DNA of 64,000 bases from an uncultured Oscillospiraceae bacterium (GTDB lineage Bacteria > Bacillota > Clostridia > Oscillospirales > Acutalibacteraceae). The stretch lies in assembly GCA_900542575.1 (NCBI GenBank), contig UQOE01000009.1:5874-69873 (forward strand). Reading direction: 5' to 3'. This document shows positions 22,730 to 31,660 of this stretch, one piece after another (the first letter of the stretch is position 1; each line of letters begins with the position of its first letter). A program made the translations under genes and the position numbers. The notes beneath the pieces are model-generated. The model was given only the letters and a program-made list of their open reading frames with translations. It did not search any database and had not been told where the DNA came from.

Positions 22730-23803
22730 ATGAAAAATGTACTGGTCCTGTTCGGCGGTGTATCCAGTGAGCACGATGTCTCTACAGTCTCCGCCGCATC
22801 TGTTATCTCGAACATTCCAACCGACCAATATCAGCTGTATCTGATAGGCATTACGAAAGAGGGCGACTGGTTCCTGTACGACGGCTCGCCGGACGATCTG
22901 CCCGACGACCAGTGGCTGAAAAAAGGTACCCGCCGGAAGGCGTTTCTCTCCCCCGACCGCTCGGTCCACGGCATCACCGTGGTTGAGGACGGGAAAGCGG
23001 AAAACATCTACATCGATATTATTTTCCCCGTACTCCACGGAAAGAACGGCGAGGACGGCACCATGCAGGGCCTCTTCCAGCTGGCGGGCATCCCCTTTGT
23101 CGGCTGTGACGCCGCCTCTTCCGCGGTCAGCATGGACAAAATCTATACCAACTCCATGGCGGACGCCTATGGCATTCCGCAGGCGCGCTGGGACAGCATT
23201 ACCGCATACGAGTATAAGACCGGACAGAAGACGCTCCAGGAGGTCGCCGACAAACTCGGATTCCCCATCTTTGTCAAGCCGGCCAACGCCGGCTCCTCGG
23301 TGGGCATTTCAAAAGCCCACAACATGGAGGAGCTGGAGGCAGGACTGAACCTCGCACTTCAGAACGACTCCCGCGTCCTGTTCGAGGAGTTCATCGACGG
23401 CTTCGAGGTTGAGTGCGCCGTCCTCGGAAACGACGACATCCAGACCGGCGTCGTCGGACAGATTACCCCGGCCAACGAGTTCTACGACTATGACGCCAAG
23501 TACGCCAACGCCGCAAGCCTGCTGAACATCCCGGCACTGGTCCCGGAGGCCGCCCGGAACGAGGTTGCGGAGCAGGCCAAGCGCGTCTTCAAGGCCCTCG
23601 GCTGCACCGGCTTCTCCCGCGTCGACTTCTTTGTCACGAAAGCGGACGGCAAGGTGCTGTTCAATGAAATCAACACCATCCCCGGCTTCACCTCCATCAG
23701 CATGTATCCGAAGATGTTCGAGGCCGCCGGCGTGCCCTACGGCGAACTCTGCCGCCGTCTGCTCCAGCTCGCCGAGGAAAAATGGGGGGCCGCTTCCAAT
23801 TGA
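22730..23803 (+). CDS. ddl: D-alanine--D-alanine ligase
   Basis: 357 residues from the ATG with GGGAGG 9 nt upstream. LFGGVSSEHDVSTVSAAS (about 6-23) is the N-terminal signature, GEDGTMQGLFQLAGIPFVGC the next, FVKPANAGSSVGISKA and EEFIDGFEVECAVLG the ATP-grasp elements, and FNEINTIPGFTSISMYP the metal/ATP site. The length and the active-site pattern fit the larger Ddl/VanA-type class. It makes D-Ala-D-Ala for peptidoglycan. The 3' end overlaps the DUF1934 gene by 22 nt. Confidence 0.95.
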   Translation: MKNVLVLFGGVSSEHDVSTVSAASVISNIPTDQYQLYLIGITKEGDWFLYDGSPDDLPDDQWLKKGTRRKAFLSPDRSVHGITVVEDGKAENIYIDIIFPVLHGKNGEDGTMQGLFQLAGIPFVGCDAASSAVSMDKIYTNSMADAYGIPQARWDSITAYEYKTGQKTLQEVADKLGFPIFVKPANAGSSVGISKAHNMEELEAGLNLALQNDSRVLFEEFIDGFEVECAVLGNDDIQTGVVGQITPANEFYDYDAKYANAASLLNIPALVPEAARNEVAEQAKRVFKALGCTGFSRVDFFVTKADGKVLFNEINTIPGFTSISMYPKMFEAAGVPYGELCRRLLQLAEEKWGAASN

Positions 23804-24234
23804 CCAGAGAGAAAAACCGGTATCGCATTACCATCCACGATATCCACAACGTGGACCAGGAGGTCTCCGACACCACAATGACGGTGTTCGGGAACCTCAT
23901 TCCAGATGACTACGGCTTTACCCTCCGCTACCTGGAACAGTCCGGCGAGATGGAAGGCTTTGCCACCGAAATCGGCTATGACGCCGACGCCAACACCGTC
24001 TCCATCCGCCGCCGCGGCGACAGCTCCATGGAGCTGTTCCTCGAAGAGGACAAGCGCCACAACTGCGTCTATGATCTGCCGGAGGGCCGCCTCATCATGG
24101 GTGTCTCCGCCCGGAAGGTCAACACCTCCATGAGCCGCTTCGGCGGGCGCATGGACCTCGTCTATGATATCGACTTCAACGCGGGCTTCGTGTCGGAGAA
24201 CACGCTGGAGATTACTGTAAAGGAGATATTCTGA
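23782..24234 (+). CDS. DUF1934 (YwiB-like) protein
   Basis: 150 residues with the predicted eight-stranded lipocalin-like barrel of DUF1934; GGRMDLVYDIDFNA and ENTLEITVKEI at the C-terminus are the conserved end. The ATG at 23782 has GAGGA 5 nt before it; an in-frame TTG at 23800 beside the ddl stop is an alternative. In Bacillus the same family (ywiB) also lies directly in front of argS, so this order is conserved. Function unknown. Confidence 0.85.
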   Translation: MGGRFQLTREKNRYRITIHDIHNVDQEVSDTTMTVFGNLIPDDYGFTLRYLEQSGEMEGFATEIGYDADANTVSIRRRGDSSMELFLEEDKRHNCVYDLPEGRLIMGVSARKVNTSMSRFGGRMDLVYDIDFNAGFVSENTLEITVKEIF

Positions 24235-25980
24235 ATGTCCAATCCTGTTTCCATCGCCAAGCAGCAGCTGCGGGACAAGGTCACCGGCGCCATGAACGAT
24301 CTCATGGCCGAGGGCGCCCTTCCCCAGGGCACTCTGCGCATGTTCAACATTGAAGTACCCGCCGACCGGAAGAACGGCGACTTCTCGGTCAATGCGGCCA
24401 TGGTCAACTCCAAGACCTTCCGCATGCCGCCCCGCAAATCCGGTGAACTCATTGCTCAGAAGCTCGACCTTTCCGGCACCTACTTTGACCGCTGTGAGGT
24501 GGCAGGCCCCGGCTTCCTGAATTTCTACTTAAACCAGCGCTATTACGCCGATATCCTCCTGAATATCCATTCCCAGGGAGATCAGTTCGGCCGCTCCGAC
24601 TACGGCCAGGGCAAAAAGATGCTGGTGGAATTCGTCTCCGCCAACCCGACGGGCCCCATGCACATGGGCAACGCCCGCGGCGGCGCACTGGGTGACTGCC
24701 TCGCCTCCGTCCTGGACTGGGCCGGCTACGATGTCTCCCGTGAATTCTATATCAACGACTACGGCAACCAGATTGAGAAGTTCGCCATGTCCCTGGACGT
24801 CCGCTACCGCCAGCACTTCGAGGGCGAAGACGCCGTCGAACTTCCGGAGGACGCCTATCACGGCGCCGACATCCGGGAACTGGCCGAAGCCTTCATTGCG
24901 GAGACCGGCGAAAAATATCGGAACGCCTCCGAGGAAGAGCGCCGCAAAGCCCTTGTCGACTTTGCTCTCCCGCGCAACATTAAAAACATGCAGGATGCCA
25001 TGGAAAAATACCGGATTCACTATGACACCTGGTTCTACGAGAGCTCCATCCACAAGGACGGCGAAGTCCGGGACACCATCGACGAACTCACCGCCAAGGG
25101 GCTGACCTACGAGAAGGACGGCGCCCTCTGGTATAAGAATATCGAGGTCCAGACCAAACGCCTGCTCGCCGCCGGCAAGACCCAGGAGCAGATCGACAAG
25201 CTGGAGCTCAAGGACGATGTCCTCATCCGCAACAACGGCAACCCGACCTATTTTGCCGCTGATATTGCATACCACCGCAACAAGCTGGTCAAGCGCGGCT
25301 ATGACAAGGCCATTGACGTCTGGGGCGCGGACCACCACGGCCATGTCGCCCGCATGCAGGGTGCCCTCGACGCCCTCGGCATCGGCGGCGACCGCCTGGA
25401 TGTCGTGCTCATGCAGCTCGTCAAACTGACCCGCGACGGCGAAGTGGTGCGCATGTCCAAGCGGACCGGCAACGCCATTACACTAACCGACCTTCTGGAT
25501 GAGATTCCGATTGACGCCGCCCGCTTCCTGTTCAACACCCGCGAAGCTGGCTCCGAGATGGAATTTGACCTCGGCCTCGCCGTCCAGCAGACCTCTCAGA
25601 ACCCGGTCTACTACTGCCAGTACGCCCACGCCCGCATCTGCAGCCTCATCCGCAAGATGGCCGACGAGGGCAAAGAGCCGCAGGAGTGTACCGCCGAAGA
25701 GCTGGAGGTCCTGACCGATCCCACCGAGCTGGAACTCATCCGACACCTCTCCATCCTTCCCGATGAAATTGTCACCGCCGCCCAGGACTACGACCCTGCG
25801 CGCATCACCCGCTACTGCATTGAACTTGCAACGCTGTTCCACAAATTCTACAACGCCTGCCGGGTCGATGTAGAGGATGAAACGCTCGCCAAAGCGCGCC
25901 TCTACCTGTGCGTCTGCGTCAAGAACGTCCTGAAGAACGTTCTGACCATGCTGAAAATCACTGTACCGGAGCATATGTAA
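24235..25980 (+). CDS. argS: Arginyl-tRNA synthetase
   Basis: 581 residues of a class I synthetase. An Add-1 N-terminal domain (about 1-110) contains NGDFSVNAAM; SANPTGPMHMGNARGG (about 139-154) is the HIGH-type motif, DYGNQIEKF follows, and VVRMSKRTGNAITL is the KMSKS position in its ArgRS form lacking the first Lys. A DALR anticodon-binding domain ends the protein (about 455-581). The ATG directly follows the DUF1934 stop and is served by AAGGAGATATT. The product charges tRNA-Arg. Confidence 0.97.
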   Translation: MSNPVSIAKQQLRDKVTGAMNDLMAEGALPQGTLRMFNIEVPADRKNGDFSVNAAMVNSKTFRMPPRKSGELIAQKLDLSGTYFDRCEVAGPGFLNFYLNQRYYADILLNIHSQGDQFGRSDYGQGKKMLVEFVSANPTGPMHMGNARGGALGDCLASVLDWAGYDVSREFYINDYGNQIEKFAMSLDVRYRQHFEGEDAVELPEDAYHGADIRELAEAFIAETGEKYRNASEEERRKALVDFALPRNIKNMQDAMEKYRIHYDTWFYESSIHKDGEVRDTIDELTAKGLTYEKDGALWYKNIEVQTKRLLAAGKTQEQIDKLELKDDVLIRNNGNPTYFAADIAYHRNKLVKRGYDKAIDVWGADHHGHVARMQGALDALGIGGDRLDVVLMQLVKLTRDGEVVRMSKRTGNAITLTDLLDEIPIDAARFLFNTREAGSEMEFDLGLAVQQTSQNPVYYCQYAHARICSLIRKMADEGKEPQECTAEELEVLTDPTELELIRHLSILPDEIVTAAQDYDPARITRYCIELATLFHKFYNACRVDVEDETLAKARLYLCVCVKNVLKNVLTMLKITVPEHM

Positions 25981-26399
25981 TGATGCGGAAATTGAAATCT
26001 GCCGCCGCACTTCTGCTGGCGCTCCTGCTCCTCTGCATGACGGCACTCCCCGCCGCCGCTGCCACAACCCGCTGGCAGCGCAGCCAGAAGCCGAATGCCC
26101 AGGCCGGCAAAGTGGAACTCTACCCGTACCGAATTTATCAGGACGGTAACACTCTAAGCATCGATATGTACCTTGTCAACGGCAAGGACCGGCCCATCAC
26201 CGACATTCAGCTGAACAACGTGCAGGTCGTCTGCGACGGCTACGTCCTCGCAAATGGATCCCGCGAGCTGGACGGAACGCTCAAGGCGGGGACCCGCCTC
26301 CTCTTCCGCATGGATTTCCCCAACACCTCCGGCGGCAATGTCCGCGGCTCCTCCAGAGTCACCTGCTCTGCGGAAATCCGATACCACTACGCAAGTTAA
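25980..26399 (+). CDS. Small secreted protein of unknown function
   Basis: 139 residues. A clear signal peptide (residues 1-28, two or three basic residues then AAALLLALLLLCMTALPAAAA) precedes a mature domain of about 110 residues predicted to be beta-rich, with YRIYQDGNTLSIDMYLVNGK and DFPNTSGGNVRGSS; the pattern suggests an immunoglobulin-like or transglutaminase-associated fold. The ATG overlaps the argS stop (TAATG). A second ATG follows at once. No known family assigned. Confidence 0.78.
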   Translation: MMRKLKSAAALLLALLLLCMTALPAAAATTRWQRSQKPNAQAGKVELYPYRIYQDGNTLSIDMYLVNGKDRPITDIQLNNVQVVCDGYVLANGSRELDGTLKAGTRLLFRMDFPNTSGGNVRGSSRVTCSAEIRYHYAS

Positions 26400-26410
26400 T
26401 TACTGTATTA

Positions 26411-26443
26411 GCTCCCCGTTCCTTGTCGGGGGGCTTATTTTTA
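26411..26443 (+). terminator. Terminator of the ddl-argS operon
   Basis: GCTCCCCG / CGGGGGGC stem (26411-26418, 26427-26434) followed by TTATTTTTAT. Confidence 0.88.
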
Positions 26444-26522
26444 TCAAACGATTTGAAATGTTGGCATGATATTCCGTAAAGCGAGTACCGATTTTCGATT
26501 TTTCGATTTTCTGCTGACGCTT

Positions 26523-27296
26523 TTAGAAATGTGTCGAATATTCAGGCTCTTCCAGGAACAAATCTTTGATATATCGGTCAATTACATCAATGGAAAGGGG
26601 CTTCTCCCTGGATTCCACCGAAATAGTGAACCTCGGTCCCGAAACATAGCCGTTCTCCTGATAAAGCAGCAGCTTCCTGGCGGCTTTATTCCTGTAGTCC
26701 TCATCATCCATCATGCCGAAGTGTTCATAGATGACTTCTGTTTCACTCCTGGGCTTATAAATAGTGAAGTCCGGATAGACCCAGCCATATCCGCTCATAT
26801 ATATTCCGCACTCATAGCGAAATGGGACATCATAATGCAGAAGCCGGCTCACAATCAAAACTTCGGACTTTGAGCGGACACGCAGACCATTGGGGCAGAC
26901 ATATTTTGCACTCTTTGGAGGCTTTTTCTGTCGGAATGGTTTCTGTTCCCATTCCCGCCGTCTCTCTGCACAAAGATCCAAGGGTTCTGCCAGTTCCTTC
27001 ATCCTTGGCGGAAGTGTGTCATAAACCTTTTCGTAGGGAATGGCCGGGAAATGTTTCTGAAAAAGCTTCATGGCATTCTGTTCCTTTTTTGCAGACTGCA
27101 GGATATTTTCCAGATATCGCTTTTCCACCAGCGTTCGAATGAAATCCTCCTCCTCTGGTGCATGCAGATAACGGGTCCCGTCTTTTCCATGGAATTGAAA
27201 GTATCGGCCTCTGAGCGCCACTCTGCCTTCCGGCATCTCGGAAAGAATGTTCTGAGCACGCGCTATGACTTTTTCTATTTCTTTGGAACGTTTCAT
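26523..27296 (-). CDS. Predicted PD-(D/E)XK nuclease-like protein
   Basis: 257 residues. The C-terminal half has the spacing of a PD-(D/E)XK core: GLRVRSKSEVLIVSRL (Glu), VYPDFTIY (PD), then TEVIYEHFGMMDDEDY in place of the ExK strand and KAARKLLLYQENG helix. The N-terminal half (about 1-125) is helical and charged. Codon composition is more A+T-rich than neighbours, a hint of transfer. There is no ribosome site before the ATG; TTGCGG-17-TATGAT stands 6 nt upstream, so the message may be leaderless. Nuclease activity is inferred only from the motif pattern. Confidence 0.7.
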   Translation of the reverse strand: MKRSKEIEKVIARAQNILSEMPEGRVALRGRYFQFHGKDGTRYLHAPEEEDFIRTLVEKRYLENILQSAKKEQNAMKLFQKHFPAIPYEKVYDTLPPRMKELAEPLDLCAERRREWEQKPFRQKKPPKSAKYVCPNGLRVRSKSEVLIVSRLLHYDVPFRYECGIYMSGYGWVYPDFTIYKPRSETEVIYEHFGMMDDEDYRNKAARKLLLYQENGYVSGPRFTISVESREKPLSIDVIDRYIKDLFLEEPEYSTHF

Positions 27297-27505
27297 GAGG
27301 CCATCATAGTGAGTGCCTGCCCCCGCCGCAACCCTTTTCCCCCCGAAGGTATCAAATCAGGAACGAACGGCATCAATTGGGCGCCCCGTTTCGCAGATCT
27401 GCTCCGTGCTTTCTCTTTTCCCTTGCCCGTAAATATAGTATAATGAAGAGCAAATGGGCTCGCCTGGCCGGGCCTGTTTAATGAAACAGACAGGAGCTGA
27501 TTATT

Positions 27506-28324
27506 ATAAGAAAACGAATTCTCGCTGCACTGCTTGCAGCGGTCCTCTGCCTCTCCCTTGCGGCATGCGGAAAGGAACAGAGCAACACGGTGACCATCAC
27601 ATTCCCGGAGGGGAGCACGGTCATCGACATTGCCGAATCTCTGGAAAAAAACGGGGTCTGCAAGGCAGAAGACTTTGAAAAAGCCTGCCGTTCGGTACCG
27701 GACGGGTATAACCGTCTGTTCTCGGACTACAGCGCGGACGGACGGGTCTTTGCCCTGGAAGGCTATCTCTTCCCGGACACCTATGAATTCTATAAAGGAG
27801 AGAGCGCAGACATGGCGGTCAAGCGTTTTCTCGACAACACCAACGCCAAAATTACCGACCAGGATATTCAGGACGCCAAAGCCATCGGCTTTACGCTGGA
27901 CCAGGCTCTGACCTTCGCCTCCATCGTTCAGACCGAGGCCTCCGACCCGAAACAGATGCCCGGCGTCTCCTCGGTTTTCCACAACCGGCTTTCCTCGGTC
28001 AATTTCCCGTATATCGGGAGCGACGTCACAAGACAGTATGTGGAGGTCAAGTGCAAGTCGTACATTGAGAAAAACGGGCTGGACTACAATACGCTATTCG
28101 GCAACTATTGCACCAACGACGGCTACACCTTTAAACGCAAAGGACTGCCGATCGGTCCGGTCTGCAGCTGCGGCACCAATGCCCTGCAGGCGACACTGCA
28201 TCCGAAGAAGAGCAAATACTACTACTTCTTCACCGATCCACAGGGCGGCTACCACTACAACGTAAACTACGCCGACCATGCCAGGCAGTACGCACAGGCG
28301 CAGAAAGGGACCGCAAAATCATGA
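27506..28324 (+). CDS. mltG: MltG-like endolytic transglycosylase, lipoprotein form, non-standard start
   Basis: About 272 residues. The N-terminus is a lipoprotein signal ([20 protein letters not shown]) instead of the usual membrane helix. [19 protein letters not shown] is the LysM-like part, [12 protein letters not shown] the catalytic-Glu region (the second Glu of the usual ExE is kept, the first is Gln), and [10 protein letters not shown]...[14 protein letters not shown] the conserved end. In-frame stops lie just upstream, and between them and the signal sequence only CTG, ATT, ATT and ATA codons are available; CAGGAG precedes them. I used ATA (27506). It cleaves nascent glycan strands. 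The stop overlaps exoA by 4 nt. Confidence 0.82.
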   Translation: MRKRILAALLAAVLCLSLAACGKEQSNTVTITFPEGSTVIDIAESLEKNGVCKAEDFEKACRSVPDGYNRLFSDYSADGRVFALEGYLFPDTYEFYKGESADMAVKRFLDNTNAKITDQDIQDAKAIGFTLDQALTFASIVQTEASDPKQMPGVSSVFHNRLSSVNFPYIGSDVTRQYVEVKCKSYIEKNGLDYNTLFGNYCTNDGYTFKRKGLPIGPVCSCGTNALQATLHPKKSKYYYFFTDPQGGYHYNVNYADHARQYAQAQKGTAKS

Positions 28325-29079
28325 AAAAATTTATTTCCTGGAACGTCAACGGGCTTCGGGCCTGTGTCAAAAAGGGGTTTGAAGACACATTCCAAAGTCT
28401 GGACGCCGATATTTTCTGTCTGCAGGAGACCAAACTGCAGGAAGGGCAGATCGACCTGCCGACCGAAGGGTATCACCAGTACTGGAACTATGCAGAGCGA
28501 AAAGGTTATTCAGGTACCGCCATCTTCACCAAAGAGGAGCCGGCTGCAGTAACCTATGGGCTCGGCATCCCGGAACTGGATACTGAGGGACGGCTGATCA
28601 CACTGGAATTTCCGAAGTACTACTTTATTACGGAGTACGTACCCAATTCCCAGGGAGAGCTGAAACGGCTGCCTTTCCGTATGCAGTGGGAGGACGCATT
28701 CCGCGCCTACGTCTCGGAGCTGGCGAAGACCAAACCGGTCATCCTCTGCGGCGACCTCAATGTCGCCCACCAGGAAATCGACCTGAAGAATCCCAAGACC
28801 AACCGCGGCAACGCCGGCTTCTCCGATGAAGAACGGGCAAAATTCACCGAACTGCTGGAGGCGGGGTTCACCGACACGTTCCGGTACAAGTATCCGGATG
28901 CCGTCGGCATCTATTCCTGGTGGTCCTACCGCTTCAAAGCGCGGCAGAACAACGCCGGATGGCGCATTGACTACTTTGTCGTCTCCAACGACATCCGGGA
29001 GCGCATTGCCGACGCAAAGATTCACACTGACATTCTGGGCTCCGATCACTGCCCGGTCGAACTCGACCTGGACATCTGA
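28321..29079 (+). CDS. exoA: Exodeoxyribonuclease III / AP endonuclease
   Basis: 252 residues. [14 protein letters not shown] (about 6-19), [10 protein letters not shown] (Glu metal ligand), [31 protein letters not shown] (catalytic Asp/Asn), [19 protein letters not shown] and GSDHCPVEL (catalytic Asp-His) are all intact. It incises abasic sites and removes 3' blocks. It begins within the mltG stop (ATGA) and is followed by degV after 28 nt. Confidence 0.96.
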   Translation: MKKFISWNVNGLRACVKKGFEDTFQSLDADIFCLQETKLQEGQIDLPTEGYHQYWNYAERKGYSGTAIFTKEEPAAVTYGLGIPELDTEGRLITLEFPKYYFITEYVPNSQGELKRLPFRMQWEDAFRAYVSELAKTKPVILCGDLNVAHQEIDLKNPKTNRGNAGFSDEERAKFTELLEAGFTDTFRYKYPDAVGIYSWWSYRFKARQNNAGWRIDYFVVSNDIRERIADAKIHTDILGSDHCPVELDLDI

Positions 29080-29107
29080 CCTGAACCTGTATTAGGGAGA
29101 AATTCAT

Positions 29108-29971
29108 ATGCCAATCAACAACATCAAATTCACGACCGAAACACCCAGCGACGTAAACGAAGAGCTCATGAAGCGTTTTGACATCTCTGTCGTTCCGCTT
29201 CACGTCAATGTCAACAACAAAGATTACAAAGACCAGATTGAGCTCGACGCCCAGGGCGTTGTCGACATCTACAAGGAGACCGGCGCTCTCCCCAACACCT
29301 CCGCCGTCTCCGTCCTGGAGTATGAAGATTTCTGGAAACCGTTCCTCGACGCGGGCAACATCATTGTCCATAACGCCATGAGCTCCGGAATCTCCTCCAC
29401 CTATCAGAACGCCTGCATTGCGGCAAAAGATCTGGATCCGGAAGGAAACCGCATCTACGTCCTGAACTCCAAGGGTCTCTCCGGCCAGACTGCCCTGCCC
29501 ATCTATAAATGCGGTGAGATGGCGGAAAACGGCGCCTCCGTAGAGGAGATCGTCAAGGCCATGGACGAGTACAATCAGAAAGTGGACAAGACCTTCATCA
29601 TCACTTCCCTTGAGTTCCTCCGCCACGGCGGCCGCTGCTCAGCACTTGCCGCGTTCGGTGCCAACCTGCTGAAACTCAAGCCCCTCATTTCCATGGAGGG
29701 CGGCTCCATGTCCGTCCCCAAGAAATACCGCGGGAGCGATGAAAAAGTATACCTCGAATACTTCCGGGACCGCCTCGACCACGCCGGCGACTACGACGAT
29801 GAGTACTGCATTATCACCGGCGTACTTCTGGACCCGGATCTGCTGAAAAAAGTCGAGGACCTCGTCAAAAAGGAATACCACTTCCAGCACATCGTCTATC
29901 ATCCGTGCAGCTGCGTCATCACCTCGCACGGCGGACCGGGCGCCATCCTGGTTGGCTTCCTCCGCAAATAA
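29108..29971 (+). CDS. DegV-family fatty acid-binding protein
   Basis: 287 residues. TSAVSVLEYEDFW (the usual TSQPS-type lipid headgroup loop), SSGISSTYQNA, and LEFLRHGGRCSALAAFGANLLKLKPLI are the DegV signatures; the C-terminus ends with ITSHGGPGAILVGF. DegV (FakB-type) proteins present fatty acids to a FakA kinase; no fakA is in the window. AGGGAG precedes the ATG by 10 nt. Confidence 0.93.
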   Translation: MPINNIKFTTETPSDVNEELMKRFDISVVPLHVNVNNKDYKDQIELDAQGVVDIYKETGALPNTSAVSVLEYEDFWKPFLDAGNIIVHNAMSSGISSTYQNACIAAKDLDPEGNRIYVLNSKGLSGQTALPIYKCGEMAENGASVEEIVKAMDEYNQKVDKTFIITSLEFLRHGGRCSALAAFGANLLKLKPLISMEGGSMSVPKKYRGSDEKVYLEYFRDRLDHAGDYDDEYCIITGVLLDPDLLKKVEDLVKKEYHFQHIVYHPCSCVITSHGGPGAILVGFLRK

Positions 29972-29998
29972 GAATCTTTTGTCAGGAGCTGAAAGCTT

Positions 29999-31582
29999 AT
30001 GAAGAGACAACTTCTTTCGCTGCTGCTCGCTCTGACCTTTCTCGGAACCGCCTCCGTTCCGGCAGCAGCCGCCGTATCTGCGGCGACTGCTGCCCCACGG
30101 ACGGCGGTTGTCCGTTCTACGACGGTTCCCAGTACCACTGCCGCTGCGGCGCGTCCGCAGAAAAAGGCAAAACCTGCCTCCGAATCGCATCTGCGGGACC
30201 TGCGGGAAATTGAGACGAGCTGTGCAGACCCCGGCGGCCGCGTGCTCTGCGCCGCCAACGAGGGAATGCCGCGGGTTTACCCTGAGGACTCCCTCTCCGG
30301 CATCCGCGCATGTATAGAAGCCGGCGTCGATCTCGTCTCAGTCTCCGTCCAGGAGACGAAAGACCATAAGGCTGTGGTTCTGGAAGACAGCTCGCTGAGC
30401 CGGATGTGCACCAACGCCGGCGACGGATCCGCCGCCAGGGGCAAGGTCAGCCAGTACACCCAGCAGGAACTCACCACCAGTTTTTATCTGCGCAGCGGAC
30501 ACGGCGGGGCAAACCGCGGCTCCACCGGGGAACGCATTCCGACGCTACGGCAGGCCATTCAGGCCGCGCAGGGCGGATGCATGCTCTATATTAAGAACGG
30601 ATGGACCCATGCACGGCTCATTAACCAGATCGCGCGGGAGCTGGATGCCACAGACCAGGTCATCCTCGGCGGGGCGACCTCCTATGATCCGGTCCAGCAC
30701 TTTATCCGGGAGACCGGCAGTCCCATCTGCCACATGGCCGGACTTTTCCGCGATATGACCGCAGATGAATCTGCGAAGTCGTTTGCCTCCAATGCCCTCT
30801 CCGCCGGCATGGATATCGTGCTCATGGAATCGGATAAGGACTATTCCTCCATATTCAAGGAGTCCACGATCAAGCAGTTCCGAGGGAAAGGGCGCGCCAT
30901 GATCTCCGCCACGACCGCGGCGAAATCCGGTGAGCACAAAGACAATCTCGAGGGCTGGGAGGCGCTGATTGAGAGCGGCTACAGCATCATCGAGACCGAC
31001 TATCCGCAAGAGCTGGCCTCTTATCTGAGAGATCTGGAGAGCTACCGGAGCAGCCTGAACACGCTCATCCGCCAGGCAAAAACCGTACGCTCCGCCGACT
31101 ACCCGAAGGACCGCGTCAAGACCTTTGAGAAGGCGCTGGAAGATGCCGAGGCGCTTGTGTCGCAGGGAACCGTATCCCGCACGCAGCTCGATAACGCCCG
31201 CTATGCCCTTCAGGAATCCATGGATGCCTTGGACACCGGCGAGGCAGAGGTCCGCCATAAGACCAATCCCCTCACGGTTGTGCTTGTCATCCTGCTGATC
31301 ATCATCGTTCTCGCCATCGTCCTGTATCTTCGGTACCGCTGGAAGAAGAACGGACGGCGTCCGCCGAAGCGGCCGGCCCCCGACCCCGACGAGCCGGATC
31401 TGCGGGATCTCGCCGCCGAAGCCACCCGCGAAGTCCGGGAAGAGGCGCACCATCTCGGCGAAATGGCCCGACAGAAGATGGAGGAAAGCCGGAAGTCGGA
31501 GGACGAACCGGATGCTCCCCCGCCCGATCCGGCCCATGACCCCGACGACGGTCCGTCCCTGTTTGACCAGTTCGACCGCTGA
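29999..31582 (+). CDS. Membrane-anchored glycerophosphodiesterase-like protein, catalytic residues lost
   Basis: 527 residues. A signal peptide (1-25) leads to a Thr/Ala-rich segment, then a GDPD-like TIM barrel (about 70-345): NEGMPRVYPEDSLSGIRACIEAGVD has the family frame, but the usual His-Arg-Gly is Asn-Glu-Gly, the metal-binding E-x-D is SVS, and the second HD is ED. The barrel ends with the typical ETDYPQELASYL. A helical spacer, one membrane helix (about 422-442) and an acidic/proline cytoplasmic tail follow. So the domain faces outside and is probably not a phosphodiesterase. Last gene of the mltG operon. Confidence 0.78.
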   Translation: MKRQLLSLLLALTFLGTASVPAAAAVSAATAAPRTAVVRSTTVPSTTAAAARPQKKAKPASESHLRDLREIETSCADPGGRVLCAANEGMPRVYPEDSLSGIRACIEAGVDLVSVSVQETKDHKAVVLEDSSLSRMCTNAGDGSAARGKVSQYTQQELTTSFYLRSGHGGANRGSTGERIPTLRQAIQAAQGGCMLYIKNGWTHARLINQIARELDATDQVILGGATSYDPVQHFIRETGSPICHMAGLFRDMTADESAKSFASNALSAGMDIVLMESDKDYSSIFKESTIKQFRGKGRAMISATTAAKSGEHKDNLEGWEALIESGYSIIETDYPQELASYLRDLESYRSSLNTLIRQAKTVRSADYPKDRVKTFEKALEDAEALVSQGTVSRTQLDNARYALQESMDALDTGEAEVRHKTNPLTVVLVILLIIIVLAIVLYLRYRWKKNGRRPPKRPAPDPDEPDLRDLAAEATREVREEAHHLGEMARQKMEESRKSEDEPDAPPPDPAHDPDDGPSLFDQFDR

Positions 31583-31593
31583 AAAAAGAGTAC

Positions 31594-31628
31594 AAAAAAA
31601 GACCTCCGCGGACGCGGAGGTCTTTTTT
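31594..31628 (+). terminator. Bidirectional terminator between converging genes
   Basis: AAAAAAAGACCTCCGCG and its complement around 31601-31622 with T-run 31623-31628; works for both orientations. Confidence 0.9.
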
Positions 31629-31660
31629 CATCGTGTTTCACTGCTCAAAATTCGGCATGT

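Noticed and set aside
27293..27982. 229-residue minus-strand frame overlapping mltG and the start of the PD-(D/E)XK gene
   Set aside because: It is opposite mltG, which has family motifs, and has no ribosome site or domain.
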